Source of the DNA: DASSFZ01 sp035283185
GTDB lineage: Bacteria; Chloroflexota; Anaerolineae; Fen-1058
Reading direction: 5' to 3'
DNA: 64,000 bases
NCBI GenBank assembly: GCA_035283185.1
Contig: DATEUJ010000226.1
Location: 1-64,000, forward strand
Position numbers and translations under genes: made by a program. Below, in pieces: positions 32,554-39,954 of this stretch (positions within the stretch are counted from its first letter, which is position 1; each line of letters begins with the position of its first letter). Under the pieces are notes generated by a model. The model was not told the DNA's origin. It searched no databases and saw nothing but the letters and a program-made list of their open reading frames with translations.

Positions 32554-34614
32554 ATGGGTCGCAAATTTGCTCTCATCATCGGCAACAGCCAGTATCAAGA
32601 CTCGCGCCTGGCGCAGCTGGTTACGCCGCACGAAGACGTGAACGATCTCGCCGTCCTGCTGCGCGATCCCGCCATTGGCAATTTCGATCAAGTCACGACG
32701 CTGGTCAACGAAACCGACGCTGCCATCCGCCTGAGCATCGAGGATTTCTTTACCGACAAAAAGCCCGATGATTTGCTGGTCATCTATTTCTCCGGACACG
32801 GCGTGCGCGACGAACAGGGCCTCCTGTATCTGGCAGTGAATAATACACGCGCCACTCGCTTGCGCGCCACGGCCATTCCTTCCGAATTCATCACCAGCGA
32901 AATGGATCGCAGCCGATCGAAACGGCAAGTGCTGATCCTCGACTGTTGTCACAGCGGCGCCTTCGCGCAGGGATCGAAAGCCGTGACGGGCGAAAGCGCC
33001 GGCACCGGCCCGGCTTTTGAAGGCATCGGTTATGGCCGTGTCATTTTGACCGCGACCGATGCAACGCAATACGCCTGGGAAGGCGATAAAGTTATCGGGC
33101 AAGCAGATCGATCGGTGTTCACACATTATTTGATCGAAGGCTTGCGTACGGGCGATGCCGATACCGATCACGATGGCATGATCACACTCGACGAAATCTA
33201 TGACTACGTTTACGAGCAGGTAGTCACTGTGACGCCCAAGCAGACACCGGGCAAATGGTCGTATAAGCAGCAAGGGGACATCGTCATCGCGCGCAACCCG
33301 CATTCGTCGACCCAACCTGCCGCTCCCTTCTCCGAAATTGTCGACACGGCGCGGCGCTTGTCCGTCGTCAAAACGGCGCGGCTGCTGGTGCGCCAAGGCG
33401 TTAACCCTGGCGCACTGTATCCGCTGCGCGCCGTAACCAACACCATCGGGCGCAACGACGGGCTGGAAGTCACCATCCGCGACACATTGATCTCGCGCCG
33501 TCACGCGCGGATCACACGGCGCGATAACGAATATTTCATTGAAGATTTACTCAGCGCCAATGGCACTTTCGTCAACGGTAAAAAACTGGTGGAACCACAG
33601 ACGATGAAAGACGGTGATCAAATTGCCATCGGCGATACCGTGTTGATCTTTCAACTGGGCGAAGCCGTGCTGGCAGAAATGGCTGCGAGCGAAAAGACGA
33701 CCCGTGATGAGCTGCCAGCGGCCACAGCTCTTGGGTCCGGGGTAGCCGCCGGTCAACCTCAATTCCCGAGCGTTTCTTCGCAACCCACCGTTTCCCTGCC
33801 GCCCGTGAAGCGTATCGTGCCAAAGTGGATTTGGATCGGCGCGGCAGGTGGCGTTCTCTTGTTGCTGGGTACGCTGTTCGCCATCGCGCCCAGCCTCACG
33901 CCTGGACCTACACCGACCCAACCTTTCTCAGCCACAGCTGTTGTTCCTGAAACCACGACGATGCTGCCAGGTCCACCTACCGATACACGGCTACCACCGA
34001 CACTCGTACAGCCAATCAGGGAGAACACCTATCCCGTCGAATGGAATGTCATCCTCGGCGACTCGTTCGATACGAATAAAAATCAATGGGACACGGGCAC
34101 CGTCGATGAACCCGGCAACGCCGCAGGCACTCTCCAGATCCTCAATGGCAAATACCGTTGGGAGATACAAGCGAATAGAAATTACGCGACGATAGTGAGC
34201 GGATCGCGCACGACAGACGCCGATTTCTACGCGTCAGTAGACGCCCGGCAACTGGAAGGATCAGCCACTTGCGGTTACGGCTTGATGCTGCGGGAAAACC
34301 CGGCAGGGTTGTATCAATTTGGGCTGTTGGACAGCGATCGTCAATTCAGCGTGTATGCCTGGGACAACACTGACGAGACCTCGCGGCCGCTCATTGGCCC
34401 GGCGGAATCTGCGGCGATTCACCCCGGTGAAGTCAACAAGTTGTCAGTAATTGCCGAAGGCTCGCACTATCGTTTCTTCATCAACGATCAGCCGGTCGGC
34501 GAAATGACCGATGATCAGTGGGATACGGGTAGAGTCACCCTGTTCACCCAATTGTGTAAGGACGGTGGCTCCGCTGTCATTGAGTTCGACAACGTGGAAC
34601 TGCGCGCGCCGTAA
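32554..34614 (+). CDS. Caspase-like / FHA / TM / concanavalin-like receptor protein
   Basis: A 686-aa protein. Residues 1-250: caspase-like domain with His82 (YFSGHG) and Cys132 (ILDCCHSG) at the same positions as in the protein at 26793, and an EF-hand-like loop DTDHDGMITLDE (33160-33195). About 290-370: FHA domain with the phosphothreonine-binding residues (NTIGRNDG, ISRRHARI, SANGTFVNGKKL). One membrane helix near 427-450 (WIWIGAAGGVLLLLGTLFAI), a T/P-rich linker, then an extracellular concanavalin/DUF1080-like domain (DSFDTNKNQWDTG, CGYGLMLREN, YRFFINDQPVGEM) related to that of the lipoprotein at 29922. The FHA domain could read sites written by the two neighbouring kinases. A strong terminator follows about 200 nt downstream. 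Confidence 0.92.
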   Translation: MGRKFALIIGNSQYQDSRLAQLVTPHEDVNDLAVLLRDPAIGNFDQVTTLVNETDAAIRLSIEDFFTDKKPDDLLVIYFSGHGVRDEQGLLYLAVNNTRATRLRATAIPSEFITSEMDRSRSKRQVLILDCCHSGAFAQGSKAVTGESAGTGPAFEGIGYGRVILTATDATQYAWEGDKVIGQADRSVFTHYLIEGLRTGDADTDHDGMITLDEIYDYVYEQVVTVTPKQTPGKWSYKQQGDIVIARNPHSSTQPAAPFSEIVDTARRLSVVKTARLLVRQGVNPGALYPLRAVTNTIGRNDGLEVTIRDTLISRRHARITRRDNEYFIEDLLSANGTFVNGKKLVEPQTMKDGDQIAIGDTVLIFQLGEAVLAEMAASEKTTRDELPAATALGSGVAAGQPQFPSVSSQPTVSLPPVKRIVPKWIWIGAAGGVLLLLGTLFAIAPSLTPGPTPTQPFSATAVVPETTTMLPGPPTDTRLPPTLVQPIRENTYPVEWNVILGDSFDTNKNQWDTGTVDEPGNAAGTLQILNGKYRWEIQANRNYATIVSGSRTTDADFYASVDARQLEGSATCGYGLMLRENPAGLYQFGLLDSDRQFSVYAWDNTDETSRPLIGPAESAAIHPGEVNKLSVIAEGSHYRFFINDQPVGEMTDDQWDTGRVTLFTQLCKDGGSAVIEFDNVELRAP

Positions 34615-34812
34615 ATCGTCGGCTTCAACGTGTGGCTGCACGCGACTTATGCGGCGCGCCTGTACGCTTCCATCGACGCTGTACCGATCGAAGATCAGCC
34701 GCGGATTGCCATCGTGGCCGGGCATGGAAGCCCGGCCTGCTGTGTGAGAAGCGGTGGCGGCTCCCACCCTGCCGGATAGCTGGGCATTGGAGCCCGGCCT
34801 GCTTCAATAACA

Positions 34813-34848
34813 GGTGACCGGCACTTCCAAAGTGCCGGTCACCTTTTT
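34813..34848 (+). terminator. Strong rho-independent terminator
   Basis: ggtgaccggcactt (34813-34826) and aagtgccggtcacc (34830-34843) form a perfect 14-bp stem with a 3-nt loop followed by ttttt (34844-34848). It lies about 200 nt after the caspase-FHA stop and bounds the signalling module from the housekeeping genes downstream. Confidence 0.9.
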
Positions 34849-34852
34849 GCTG

Positions 34853-34858
34853 TATAAT
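34853..34858 (+). promoter_or_regulatory. -10 box between terminator and pseudouridine synthase gene
   Basis: A consensus tataat directly after the terminator T-run. No -35 box is evident because the position overlaps the terminator stem. It probably drives the pseudouridine synthase gene through a short leader containing a truncated ORF. Confidence 0.5.
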
Positions 34859-34900
34859 CTTCACATAGATTTGATGGCAGTCGGATTCAGAGGCCCCGCC

Positions 34901-34956
34901 ATGAATCCCACAGAACTCACAACCCGTCTGGAAAAAGGCGAAGGCCTGCACACCAA
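34901..34956 (+). pseudogene. N-terminal fragment of an AlbA_2 (Schlafen)-like ATP-binding protein
   Basis: An ATG at 34901 opens MNPTELTTRLEKGEGLHT, the start typical of AlbA_2/Schlafen-type DNA-binding regulators (L..GE..HTEFK). The similarity stops at 34956, exactly where the pseudouridine synthase ATG begins, and the frame then runs antisensibly through that gene. It is a truncated relic that now serves as a leader. Confidence 0.5.
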
Positions 34957-35754
34957 ATGGCATCCGAACGCTTGCAGAAGCTCCTGGCCCACGCCGGCTA
35001 CGGCTCGCGCCGCGCGTGCGAAGCGATTGTCGCCGCGGGCCGCGTGACAGTGAACGGCAAGGTCGCGAAGCTGGGCGATAAGGCCGACCCGGTCGTGGAC
35101 ACAATCGCGGTCGACGGGCAACGCCTGAAGATCGAGTCGCCGCCTGTGTATATCATCCTCAACAAGCCGCGGAACGTCGTGACGACGAATGAAGACGAGT
35201 TGGGTCGTACGACGGTGCGTGACCTGGTGGGCCACGACGGCGCGATCTATCCCGTCGGCCGGCTCGACGCGGACAGCGAGGGCCTGGTGCTCCTGACGAA
35301 CGACGGCGAGCTGGCGAACGTGCTCACGCATCCGCGTTACGAGCACGAGAAGGAGTATCTCGTCTTCGTGAAGGGCCGCCCCGACGACAAAGCGCTCGAC
35401 GCCTGGCGGCGCGGGGTGGTCGTCCCGGACCCGGAAGGCGCCTACAAGACGGCGCCGGCCCGCGTTGAAGTCGTGCGGCACGAAGGCGGCGGCACGCTCC
35501 TGCGCGTCGTCATGTGCGAAGGACGCAAGCGCCAGATTCGCGAAGTGGCGCGGCTATTGCGATATCCCGTGCAGTACCTGCTGCGTGTCCGCATCGGCCC
35601 GATCGACATGGGCGATCTCAAGCCGGGGAAGTGGCGCTTCCTGAATGCGAAAGAGATTCGCTCACTACACGGATTGGTTGAGAAGAGTAAGTCGAGGCCG
35701 ACCGTGGCGAAAAGAAAGACCCGATTGGGTAGAGCCGTGAAGCGTGAAGCGTGA
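34957..35754 (+). CDS. rluB: RsuA/RluB-family rRNA pseudouridine synthase
   Basis: A 265-aa protein: N-terminal S4 RNA-binding domain (RLQKLLAHAGYGSRRACE, GRVTVNGKVA) and the RsuA-family catalytic domain with the active-site Asp in YPVGRLDADSEGLVLLTND, then CEGRKRQIREVARLL. It should isomerise a specific uridine in ribosomal RNA (RluB type, 23S rRNA, by overall organisation). The C-terminus is a basic tail (KSKSRPTVAKRKTRLG) whose last codons run into a phrase repeat. There is no visible ribosome binding site apart from the overlapping relic reading frame, so translation may be coupled to it. Confidence 0.88.
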   Translation: MASERLQKLLAHAGYGSRRACEAIVAAGRVTVNGKVAKLGDKADPVVDTIAVDGQRLKIESPPVYIILNKPRNVVTTNEDELGRTTVRDLVGHDGAIYPVGRLDADSEGLVLLTNDGELANVLTHPRYEHEKEYLVFVKGRPDDKALDAWRRGVVVPDPEGAYKTAPARVEVVRHEGGGTLLRVVMCEGRKRQIREVARLLRYPVQYLLRVRIGPIDMGDLKPGKWRFLNAKEIRSLHGLVEKSKSRPTVAKRKTRLGRAVKREA

Positions 35755-35880
35755 TGCGTGAAGCGTAAAACGTAAAGAGTGAAGCCTGACAGGTGATGCC
35801 TGAGCAGTCAGGCCATAGGCGATACGCGATACGCGATATGCGATATGCGATATGCGATACGCGATAGGCGATAAGCGATG
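35741..35880. repeat. Phrase repeat array joining rluB to cmk
   Basis: Units gtgaagc/gtgaagcgtgatgc (35741-35790) then about ten gcgatacgcgatatgc-type units (35818-35880). The array begins in the last codons of rluB and its final unit gcgatg supplies the cmk start codon (35878-35880). No Shine-Dalgarno sequence is left between them. It is the clearest example of an array forming a gene boundary. Confidence 0.85.
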
Positions 35881-36573
35881 AAACCCTCGGTGATCGCGAT
35901 CGACGGGCCGGCCGGCTCGGGTAAGAGTACGCTCGGCCATTTGCTTGCGCAGCGCCTGGGATACCTGTACTTCGATACGGGCGCGCTGTACCGCGCCGTG
36001 TCGCTGGCGGCGCTGGAGCACGGCGTGAGTGTCGACGACGATGTCTCGCTGACCGAGCTTGCCCGGCGCGTGCAGATCGACGTGGTTGAGCCGACTGTCG
36101 CCGATGGCCGTCTTTACACCGTCCTGCTCGACGGGCATGATGTGACGTGGGACATCCGCTCCCCGGCGGTCGACGCGATCGTATCGCCCGTTTCGGCGGT
36201 CGCCGGCGTGCGGCGCGCGCTAGTCGACCGGCAGCGGCGCATCGCCCAGCGTGGAAAAGTCGTCATGGTCGGGCGCGACATCGGCACGGTCGTGCTCCCC
36301 GACGCCGATCTGAAACTCTTCGTCGACGCGTCGCTCGAGGTGCGCGCGCAGCGCCGGCACGCCGAGCTGCTAGGGCGCGGCGAGCAGGCCACCTACGAGC
36401 ATGTGCTCGACGAAATGCGCCGCCGGGACGTGCGGGACCGGGAGAAGCCGATCTCACCCCTGGTCGCCGCGCCTGACGCGATTATTCTGGATACGACGAA
36501 GCTGGACATGAACGCGATGGTCGATCGGGCGGAGGAGATTGTGAGACGCTTCGCCGAAGCGAAGGTGACATGA
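35878..36573 (+). CDS. cmk: Cytidylate kinase
   Basis: A 231-aa CMP kinase with P-loop IDGPAGSGKSTLGH at the N-terminus, FDTGALYRAV (CMP-binding), VGRDIGTVVLPDADLKLFVDAS and the LID-region Arg residues (RRRDVRDREKPISPL). It converts CMP/dCMP to diphosphates. Length is typical of the short bacterial form. The start codon is the last unit of a phrase repeat array with no ribosome binding site, so initiation may depend on an unstructured leader. Its stop overlaps the plsC start (ATGA), indicating coupling with phospholipid synthesis. Confidence 0.93.
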   Translation: MKPSVIAIDGPAGSGKSTLGHLLAQRLGYLYFDTGALYRAVSLAALEHGVSVDDDVSLTELARRVQIDVVEPTVADGRLYTVLLDGHDVTWDIRSPAVDAIVSPVSAVAGVRRALVDRQRRIAQRGKVVMVGRDIGTVVLPDADLKLFVDASLEVRAQRRHAELLGRGEQATYEHVLDEMRRRDVRDREKPISPLVAAPDAIILDTTKLDMNAMVDRAEEIVRRFAEAKVT

Positions 36574-37337
36574 CGAGCACGACCGGCGTCAAGCGCCGGG
36601 AACGGTTTCGCAGCAGGCGCGCCGGCCGCGCGAGCAAATATCAGAATTACAAGCCGAGCCTGCTGCGCCGGTTCTACACGTTGTTCCTGCGCGTGGCCTT
36701 CAAGGTGACGATGCGCCTGGAGATCGAGGGATTGGAGCATTTTCCCGCCAGCGGCGCCTGCATCGCAATGTACAACCACATCGCCTTTGTGGACCCGGTG
36801 ATCGTCAGTGGCCGGTTTCCGCGCTCCGTCATCGCCCTGGTGAAGATTGAGGCGTATCAACACTGGCTCACCGGCCCTTTGCTCCGCACCTTCGACGCGA
36901 TACCGGTGAGCCGGGGTGACGTCGACCGCAAAGCGCTCCAGGCGGCGTTTGACGTGCTCGATCAGGACCTGCCTCTCCTGATCGCGCCCGAAGGCACCCG
37001 CAGTAAGACGGCCACCCTCCTCGAAGCGCAGCCGGGCGTGGCGTACATCGCGTCGCAGGCAGGCGTTCCGATCGTGCCTGTGGCGTTCAGCGGCAGCGAT
37101 CGCTGGAGCCGCAATATCAAGCGCCTGCGCCGCACGACGATCTGGGTGCGCGTGGGACGCCCGTTCGTCCTGGCTGCGGACGACGAGCGCCTGAGCGGCG
37201 AGACGCTCAAGCAGATGACTGACGAAGCGATGGTTCAATTGGCTTCCCTCCTGCCTGCCGAGCAGCGAGGCGTCTACTCCAACCTGGACGCGGCGACGGC
37301 GCGGTACGTGCGGTTCGTGCAGGCTGCGCCGGACTGA
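36570..37337 (+). CDS. plsC: 1-acyl-sn-glycerol-3-phosphate acyltransferase (PlsC family)
   Basis: A 255-aa acyltransferase. A basic N-terminus and one hydrophobic segment precede the catalytic HX4D motif (NHIAFVD, about residues 69-75), and the glycerol-phosphate-binding motif IAPEGTRSKT follows at about 135. It transfers an acyl chain to lysophosphatidic acid at the membrane, a step in phospholipid synthesis. It overlaps cmk by 4 nt, an arrangement common among bacteria. The C-terminal 60 residues carry an extra helical tail of unknown role. Confidence 0.88.
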   Translation: MTSTTGVKRRERFRSRRAGRASKYQNYKPSLLRRFYTLFLRVAFKVTMRLEIEGLEHFPASGACIAMYNHIAFVDPVIVSGRFPRSVIALVKIEAYQHWLTGPLLRTFDAIPVSRGDVDRKALQAAFDVLDQDLPLLIAPEGTRSKTATLLEAQPGVAYIASQAGVPIVPVAFSGSDRWSRNIKRLRRTTIWVRVGRPFVLAADDERLSGETLKQMTDEAMVQLASLLPAEQRGVYSNLDAATARYVRFVQAAPD

Positions 37338-37480
37338 GTCGAGTTCCTGCAATTCCTGGCGTGCCCGACACATGCTGAGGGAACTGAAGGTGCTCAGGGA
37401 ACTCAAGAAATCGAGTCGATTCTCTAACCGTTTTCCGACGCATAGACGCCGGGGTTGTGCTAGAATGTTGTCGCAATGTT

Positions 37481-37530
37481 GGGACGGCAGTTGCACTGCC
37501 GTTCCAGCCGCCGCAGTCCAACTGCGGCGG
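37481..37530. repeat. Two adjacent palindromes upstream of glmS
   Basis: gggacggcagt-tgc-actgccgttcc-type hairpin (37481-37505) followed by the perfect ccgccgcagt-cca-actgcggcgg (37508-37530). A near-identical copy of the second lies at 39928-39950 on the other side of glmS. Confidence 0.75.
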
Positions 37531-37549
37531 GAACTGCGGAAATTAGGCT

Positions 37550-37561
37550 AAGGAGGTGATC
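37550..37561 (+). promoter_or_regulatory. Perfect extended Shine-Dalgarno-like sequence without a following start
   Basis: aaggaggtgatc matches the complement of the 16S rRNA 3' tail over 12 nt, but no start codon or open frame follows at the right distance. It lies 25 nt upstream of the candidate ribozyme cleavage site. Confidence 0.4.
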
Positions 37562-37585
37562 GCTCGAACGAATAAGCGGGGAGAC

Positions 37586-37663
37586 AGCGCACGGACTGAG
37601 GCCGCCGCACGGCGGCTCAGTTGACGAGGAGACGGTTCCTGCCGTGGGGCAGTGCTAACTCGC
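37586..37663 (+). ncRNA. Candidate glmS ribozyme (partial match)
   Basis: Upstream of glmS, agcgcacggactgag followed by a GC-rich hairpin (gccgcc-gcac-ggcggc) and ctcagttgacgagga reproduces the cleavage-site region, P2 helix and the almost invariant gttgacgagg segment of the glucosamine-6-phosphate-sensing glmS ribozyme. Expected cleavage would be after A37586. The 3' part (normally ggtttatcga...tcggcgg) is not recognisable: a small ctgcc/ggcag hairpin and a gcgata phrase repeat lie there. It would be 437 nt from the glmS ATG. Either a diverged or a damaged ribozyme; the genomic context supports it. Confidence 0.55.
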
Positions 37664-37665
37664 GC

Positions 37666-37757
37666 GTATCGCCTATCGCGAGTCACTTATCGCAAGACCA
37701 GACAGTCAATCGTCACTACGATAAGCGATATGCCATAAGCGATACGCGATAAGCCGA
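37666..37757. repeat. gcgata phrase repeat in the glmS leader
   Basis: Units tatcgcc, tatcgcg, ttatcgc in one orientation, then gataagcgata, ccataagcgata, cgcgataagc in the other, forming also weak inverted pairs. Same family as 251-330 and 35741-35880. Confidence 0.7.
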
Positions 37758-37884
37758 GGAACATCGAGGAATCAGCGGATGCCGTCAGGGTGAGCCACCA
37801 CCCTCGTCTCCCCCTCCTGTGACGTTCAAGCGCGGGCGCGAAAGCCGCGAGGCGACTCGCGGACAAGCGGCGCGCGGTGGCAGG

Positions 37885-38005
37885 CAACGATGGGCGACGG
37901 TCCCCGGCGGCGCGGTCGGGAGACCGCCGCCGAACCAGGGATGGGCGAAGGTCTCTGACCGAGCCCCATGCGGCGCGGTCGGAGACCTGCGCCGAACAAG
38001 GACAC
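37885..38005. repeat. Twofold direct repeat just upstream of glmS
   Basis: Two copies of a unit of about 60 nt: gatgggcga-ggtc...gcggcgcggtcgg-agacc...gccgaac-agg (37890-37943 and 37941-38001). Each copy can form a ggtc/gacc stem. The second copy ends 20 nt before the glmS ATG, with its ribosome binding site aggagg between. Confidence 0.65.
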
Positions 38006-38023
38006 CCCCAAGGAGGGACTCCC

Positions 38024-39865
38024 ATGTGCGGTATCGTCGGATACGTCGGCGCGCGCGATGCGACGCCGATCATCTTCAACGGCCTCAGGCGGCTGGAATA
38101 TCGCGGCTACGATTCGGCCGGCATTGCCGTGATCGAAAACGGCCACATCGCCGTGCGCCGGGACGCGGGCAAGCTCGACCGGCTGGCGTTGCTGCTCGAA
38201 GCCGAGCCGATGCACGGGCCGATCGGCGTCGGCCATACGCGCTGGGCGACGCACGGCCAGGCCAACCAGACGAACTCGCATCCCCACGTGGACTGCACGG
38301 GCCGGCTGGTCGTCGTGCACAACGGCATCGTCGAGAACTTCCTGGCGCTGCGGCACGAGCTGCAGGCGGCGGGCCACCTCTTCAGGAGCGAGACCGATAC
38401 GGAAGTCATCGTCCACCTCGTCGAGCAGTACATGCACGACGGCGAGACGTTCGAGGAAGCCGCGCGCAAGGCGCTCAACCGGCTTCAGGGCGCGCAGGCC
38501 GTCGTGCTGCTCGACCACGACCAGCCCGACCGCCTGATCGTCTCGCGCATCGGGAACGCGGGCGGCGTGACCCTCGGCGTGGGGCAGGGCGAGATGTTCC
38601 TCGCCTCTGACATGCCCGCCATCCTCGAATACACGCGCGACATGATCTTCCTCGAATCGCGCCAGATGGCCGTCGTCCTGCGCGACGGCGTGAAGTTCAC
38701 GTCACTCGACGGCGAGCCGCTCGAGCTGCCGATCCACACCGTGCCATACGATCCGGTCGCGGCGGCCAGGGGCGAGTACACGCACTTCATGCAGAAGGAG
38801 ATCTTCGAGCAGGCGCGCTCCATCACCGACACGATTCGTGGCCGCGTCGACTTCGAGCGCGGCGTGGTAAGCCTGCCCGAGATGAATCTCTCGCCGGAGG
38901 CGGCGCGCTCGATCGACAAGATCGTCTCGGTCGCGTGCGGCACGTCGTGGCACGCGGCGCTCGTCGGCAAGTACATGATCGAGTCGCTGGCACGCGTTCC
39001 GGTCGAGGTCGATTACGGGTCGGAGTTCCGCTATCGCGATGCGATCCTCGACGATCGCACGGCTGTCCTGGCCATCACCCAGTCGGGCGAGACGGTCGAT
39101 ACGCTGGCGGCGATGGAAGCGGCACGGGACAGGCAGGCCAGGCTGTGGTGGATCGGCAACGTCGTCGGATCACAGGCGCATCGCATGAGCCACGGCCACA
39201 TCCTGATCCAGGCCGGCCTCGAAATCGGCGTGGCGTCGACCAAGACGTTCACCGGATCGCAGGTCGATCAATATCTGCTCGGCGCCTATCTCGGCCAACT
39301 GCGCGGGACATTGAGCGGCGAGCGGCTGCGCGCGGCGGTCGACGCACTGGCGAAGTTGCCCGACCTGGCCGGGCGGCTGATGGACCGTGCGCCGGAGGTC
39401 GAGGCTCTGGCGGCGCATTTCTACCACTATACCGATTTCCTGTTCCTGGGGCGCGGCATCAACTTCCCGATCGCGCTGGAGGGCGCGCTCAAGCTCAAGG
39501 AAATCTCGTACATCCACGCCGAGGGCTACCCGGCCGGCGAGATGAAGCACGGCCCGATCGCGCTCATCGACGAGGACATGCCGGTCGTGTGCATCGCGCT
39601 GCGGGATCACGTCTACGACAAGATGATCAGCCAGGTCGAGCAGGTCAAGGCGCGCGGCGGCACAGTCATCGCGCTCGCGACGGACGGTGATGAGGACATC
39701 CGGCGCAAGGCCGACCACGTGCTGTACGTGCCCGAGTGCGCGCCGCTGCTGGCATCGGTGCTGGCCTCGATCCCGCTGCAGATGCTGGCTTACTATATCG
39801 CCGTGAGGCGCGGCTGTGACGTGGATCAGCCGAGGAACCTGGCGAAGAGCGTGACGGTGGAGTAA
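38024..39865 (+). CDS. glmS: Glutamine-fructose-6-phosphate aminotransferase (isomerising)
   Basis: A 613-aa GlmS of normal length. aggagg lies 8 nt before the ATG at 38024, and the mature enzyme would start at nucleophile Cys (MCGIVGYVGARDATPI). The glutaminase domain (1-240) has LRRLEYRGYDSAGIAV, GHTRWATHGQ and HNGIVENF; the two SIS isomerase domains contain SVACGTSWHAALVGKY, ITQSGETVDT, STKTFTGSQVDQ and EGALKLKEISYIHAEGYPAGEMKHGPIALI. It makes glucosamine-6-phosphate for peptidoglycan. The C-terminal end (VDQPRNLAKSVTVE) is the site duplicated downstream. It is preceded by a long leader with a candidate ribozyme. Confidence 0.97.
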   Translation: MCGIVGYVGARDATPIIFNGLRRLEYRGYDSAGIAVIENGHIAVRRDAGKLDRLALLLEAEPMHGPIGVGHTRWATHGQANQTNSHPHVDCTGRLVVVHNGIVENFLALRHELQAAGHLFRSETDTEVIVHLVEQYMHDGETFEEAARKALNRLQGAQAVVLLDHDQPDRLIVSRIGNAGGVTLGVGQGEMFLASDMPAILEYTRDMIFLESRQMAVVLRDGVKFTSLDGEPLELPIHTVPYDPVAAARGEYTHFMQKEIFEQARSITDTIRGRVDFERGVVSLPEMNLSPEAARSIDKIVSVACGTSWHAALVGKYMIESLARVPVEVDYGSEFRYRDAILDDRTAVLAITQSGETVDTLAAMEAARDRQARLWWIGNVVGSQAHRMSHGHILIQAGLEIGVASTKTFTGSQVDQYLLGAYLGQLRGTLSGERLRAAVDALAKLPDLAGRLMDRAPEVEALAAHFYHYTDFLFLGRGINFPIALEGALKLKEISYIHAEGYPAGEMKHGPIALIDEDMPVVCIALRDHVYDKMISQVEQVKARGGTVIALATDGDEDIRRKADHVLYVPECAPLLASVLASIPLQMLAYYIAVRRGCDVDQPRNLAKSVTVE

Positions 39866-39892
39866 ATAAACCACGGATGGGAGGATTTCAAG

Positions 39893-39921
39893 GCAGATGC
39901 TGGCTTACTATATCGCCGTGC
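39893..39921 (+). pseudogene. Short duplicate of the glmS 3' region
   Basis: ggcagatgctggcttactatatcgccgtg repeats the glmS segment at about 39778-39806 exactly, 28 nt after the native stop. It marks the near edge of the inserted segment that ends with a longer copy at 40657-40781. Confidence 0.7.
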
Positions 39922-39927
39922 CCCAGG

Positions 39928-39950
39928 CCGCCGCAGGGCAACTGCGGCGG
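39928..39950. repeat. Palindrome copy downstream of glmS
   Basis: ccgccgcag-ggca-actgcggcgg, a second copy of the palindrome at 37508-37530, overlapping the end of the hypothetical gene that follows. Confidence 0.7.
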
Positions 39951-39954
39951 GAGG

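Noticed and set aside
35741..35880. gcgata arrays considered as a CRISPR or an origin
   Set aside because: Units are 7-14 nt without unique spacers; no DnaA boxes or dnaA neighbour are seen.
37877..38023. A longer GlmS start
   Set aside because: The added residues are Arg/Pro-rich repeat translation; Cys must be residue 2 for glutaminase activity and aggagg precedes the ATG at 38024.
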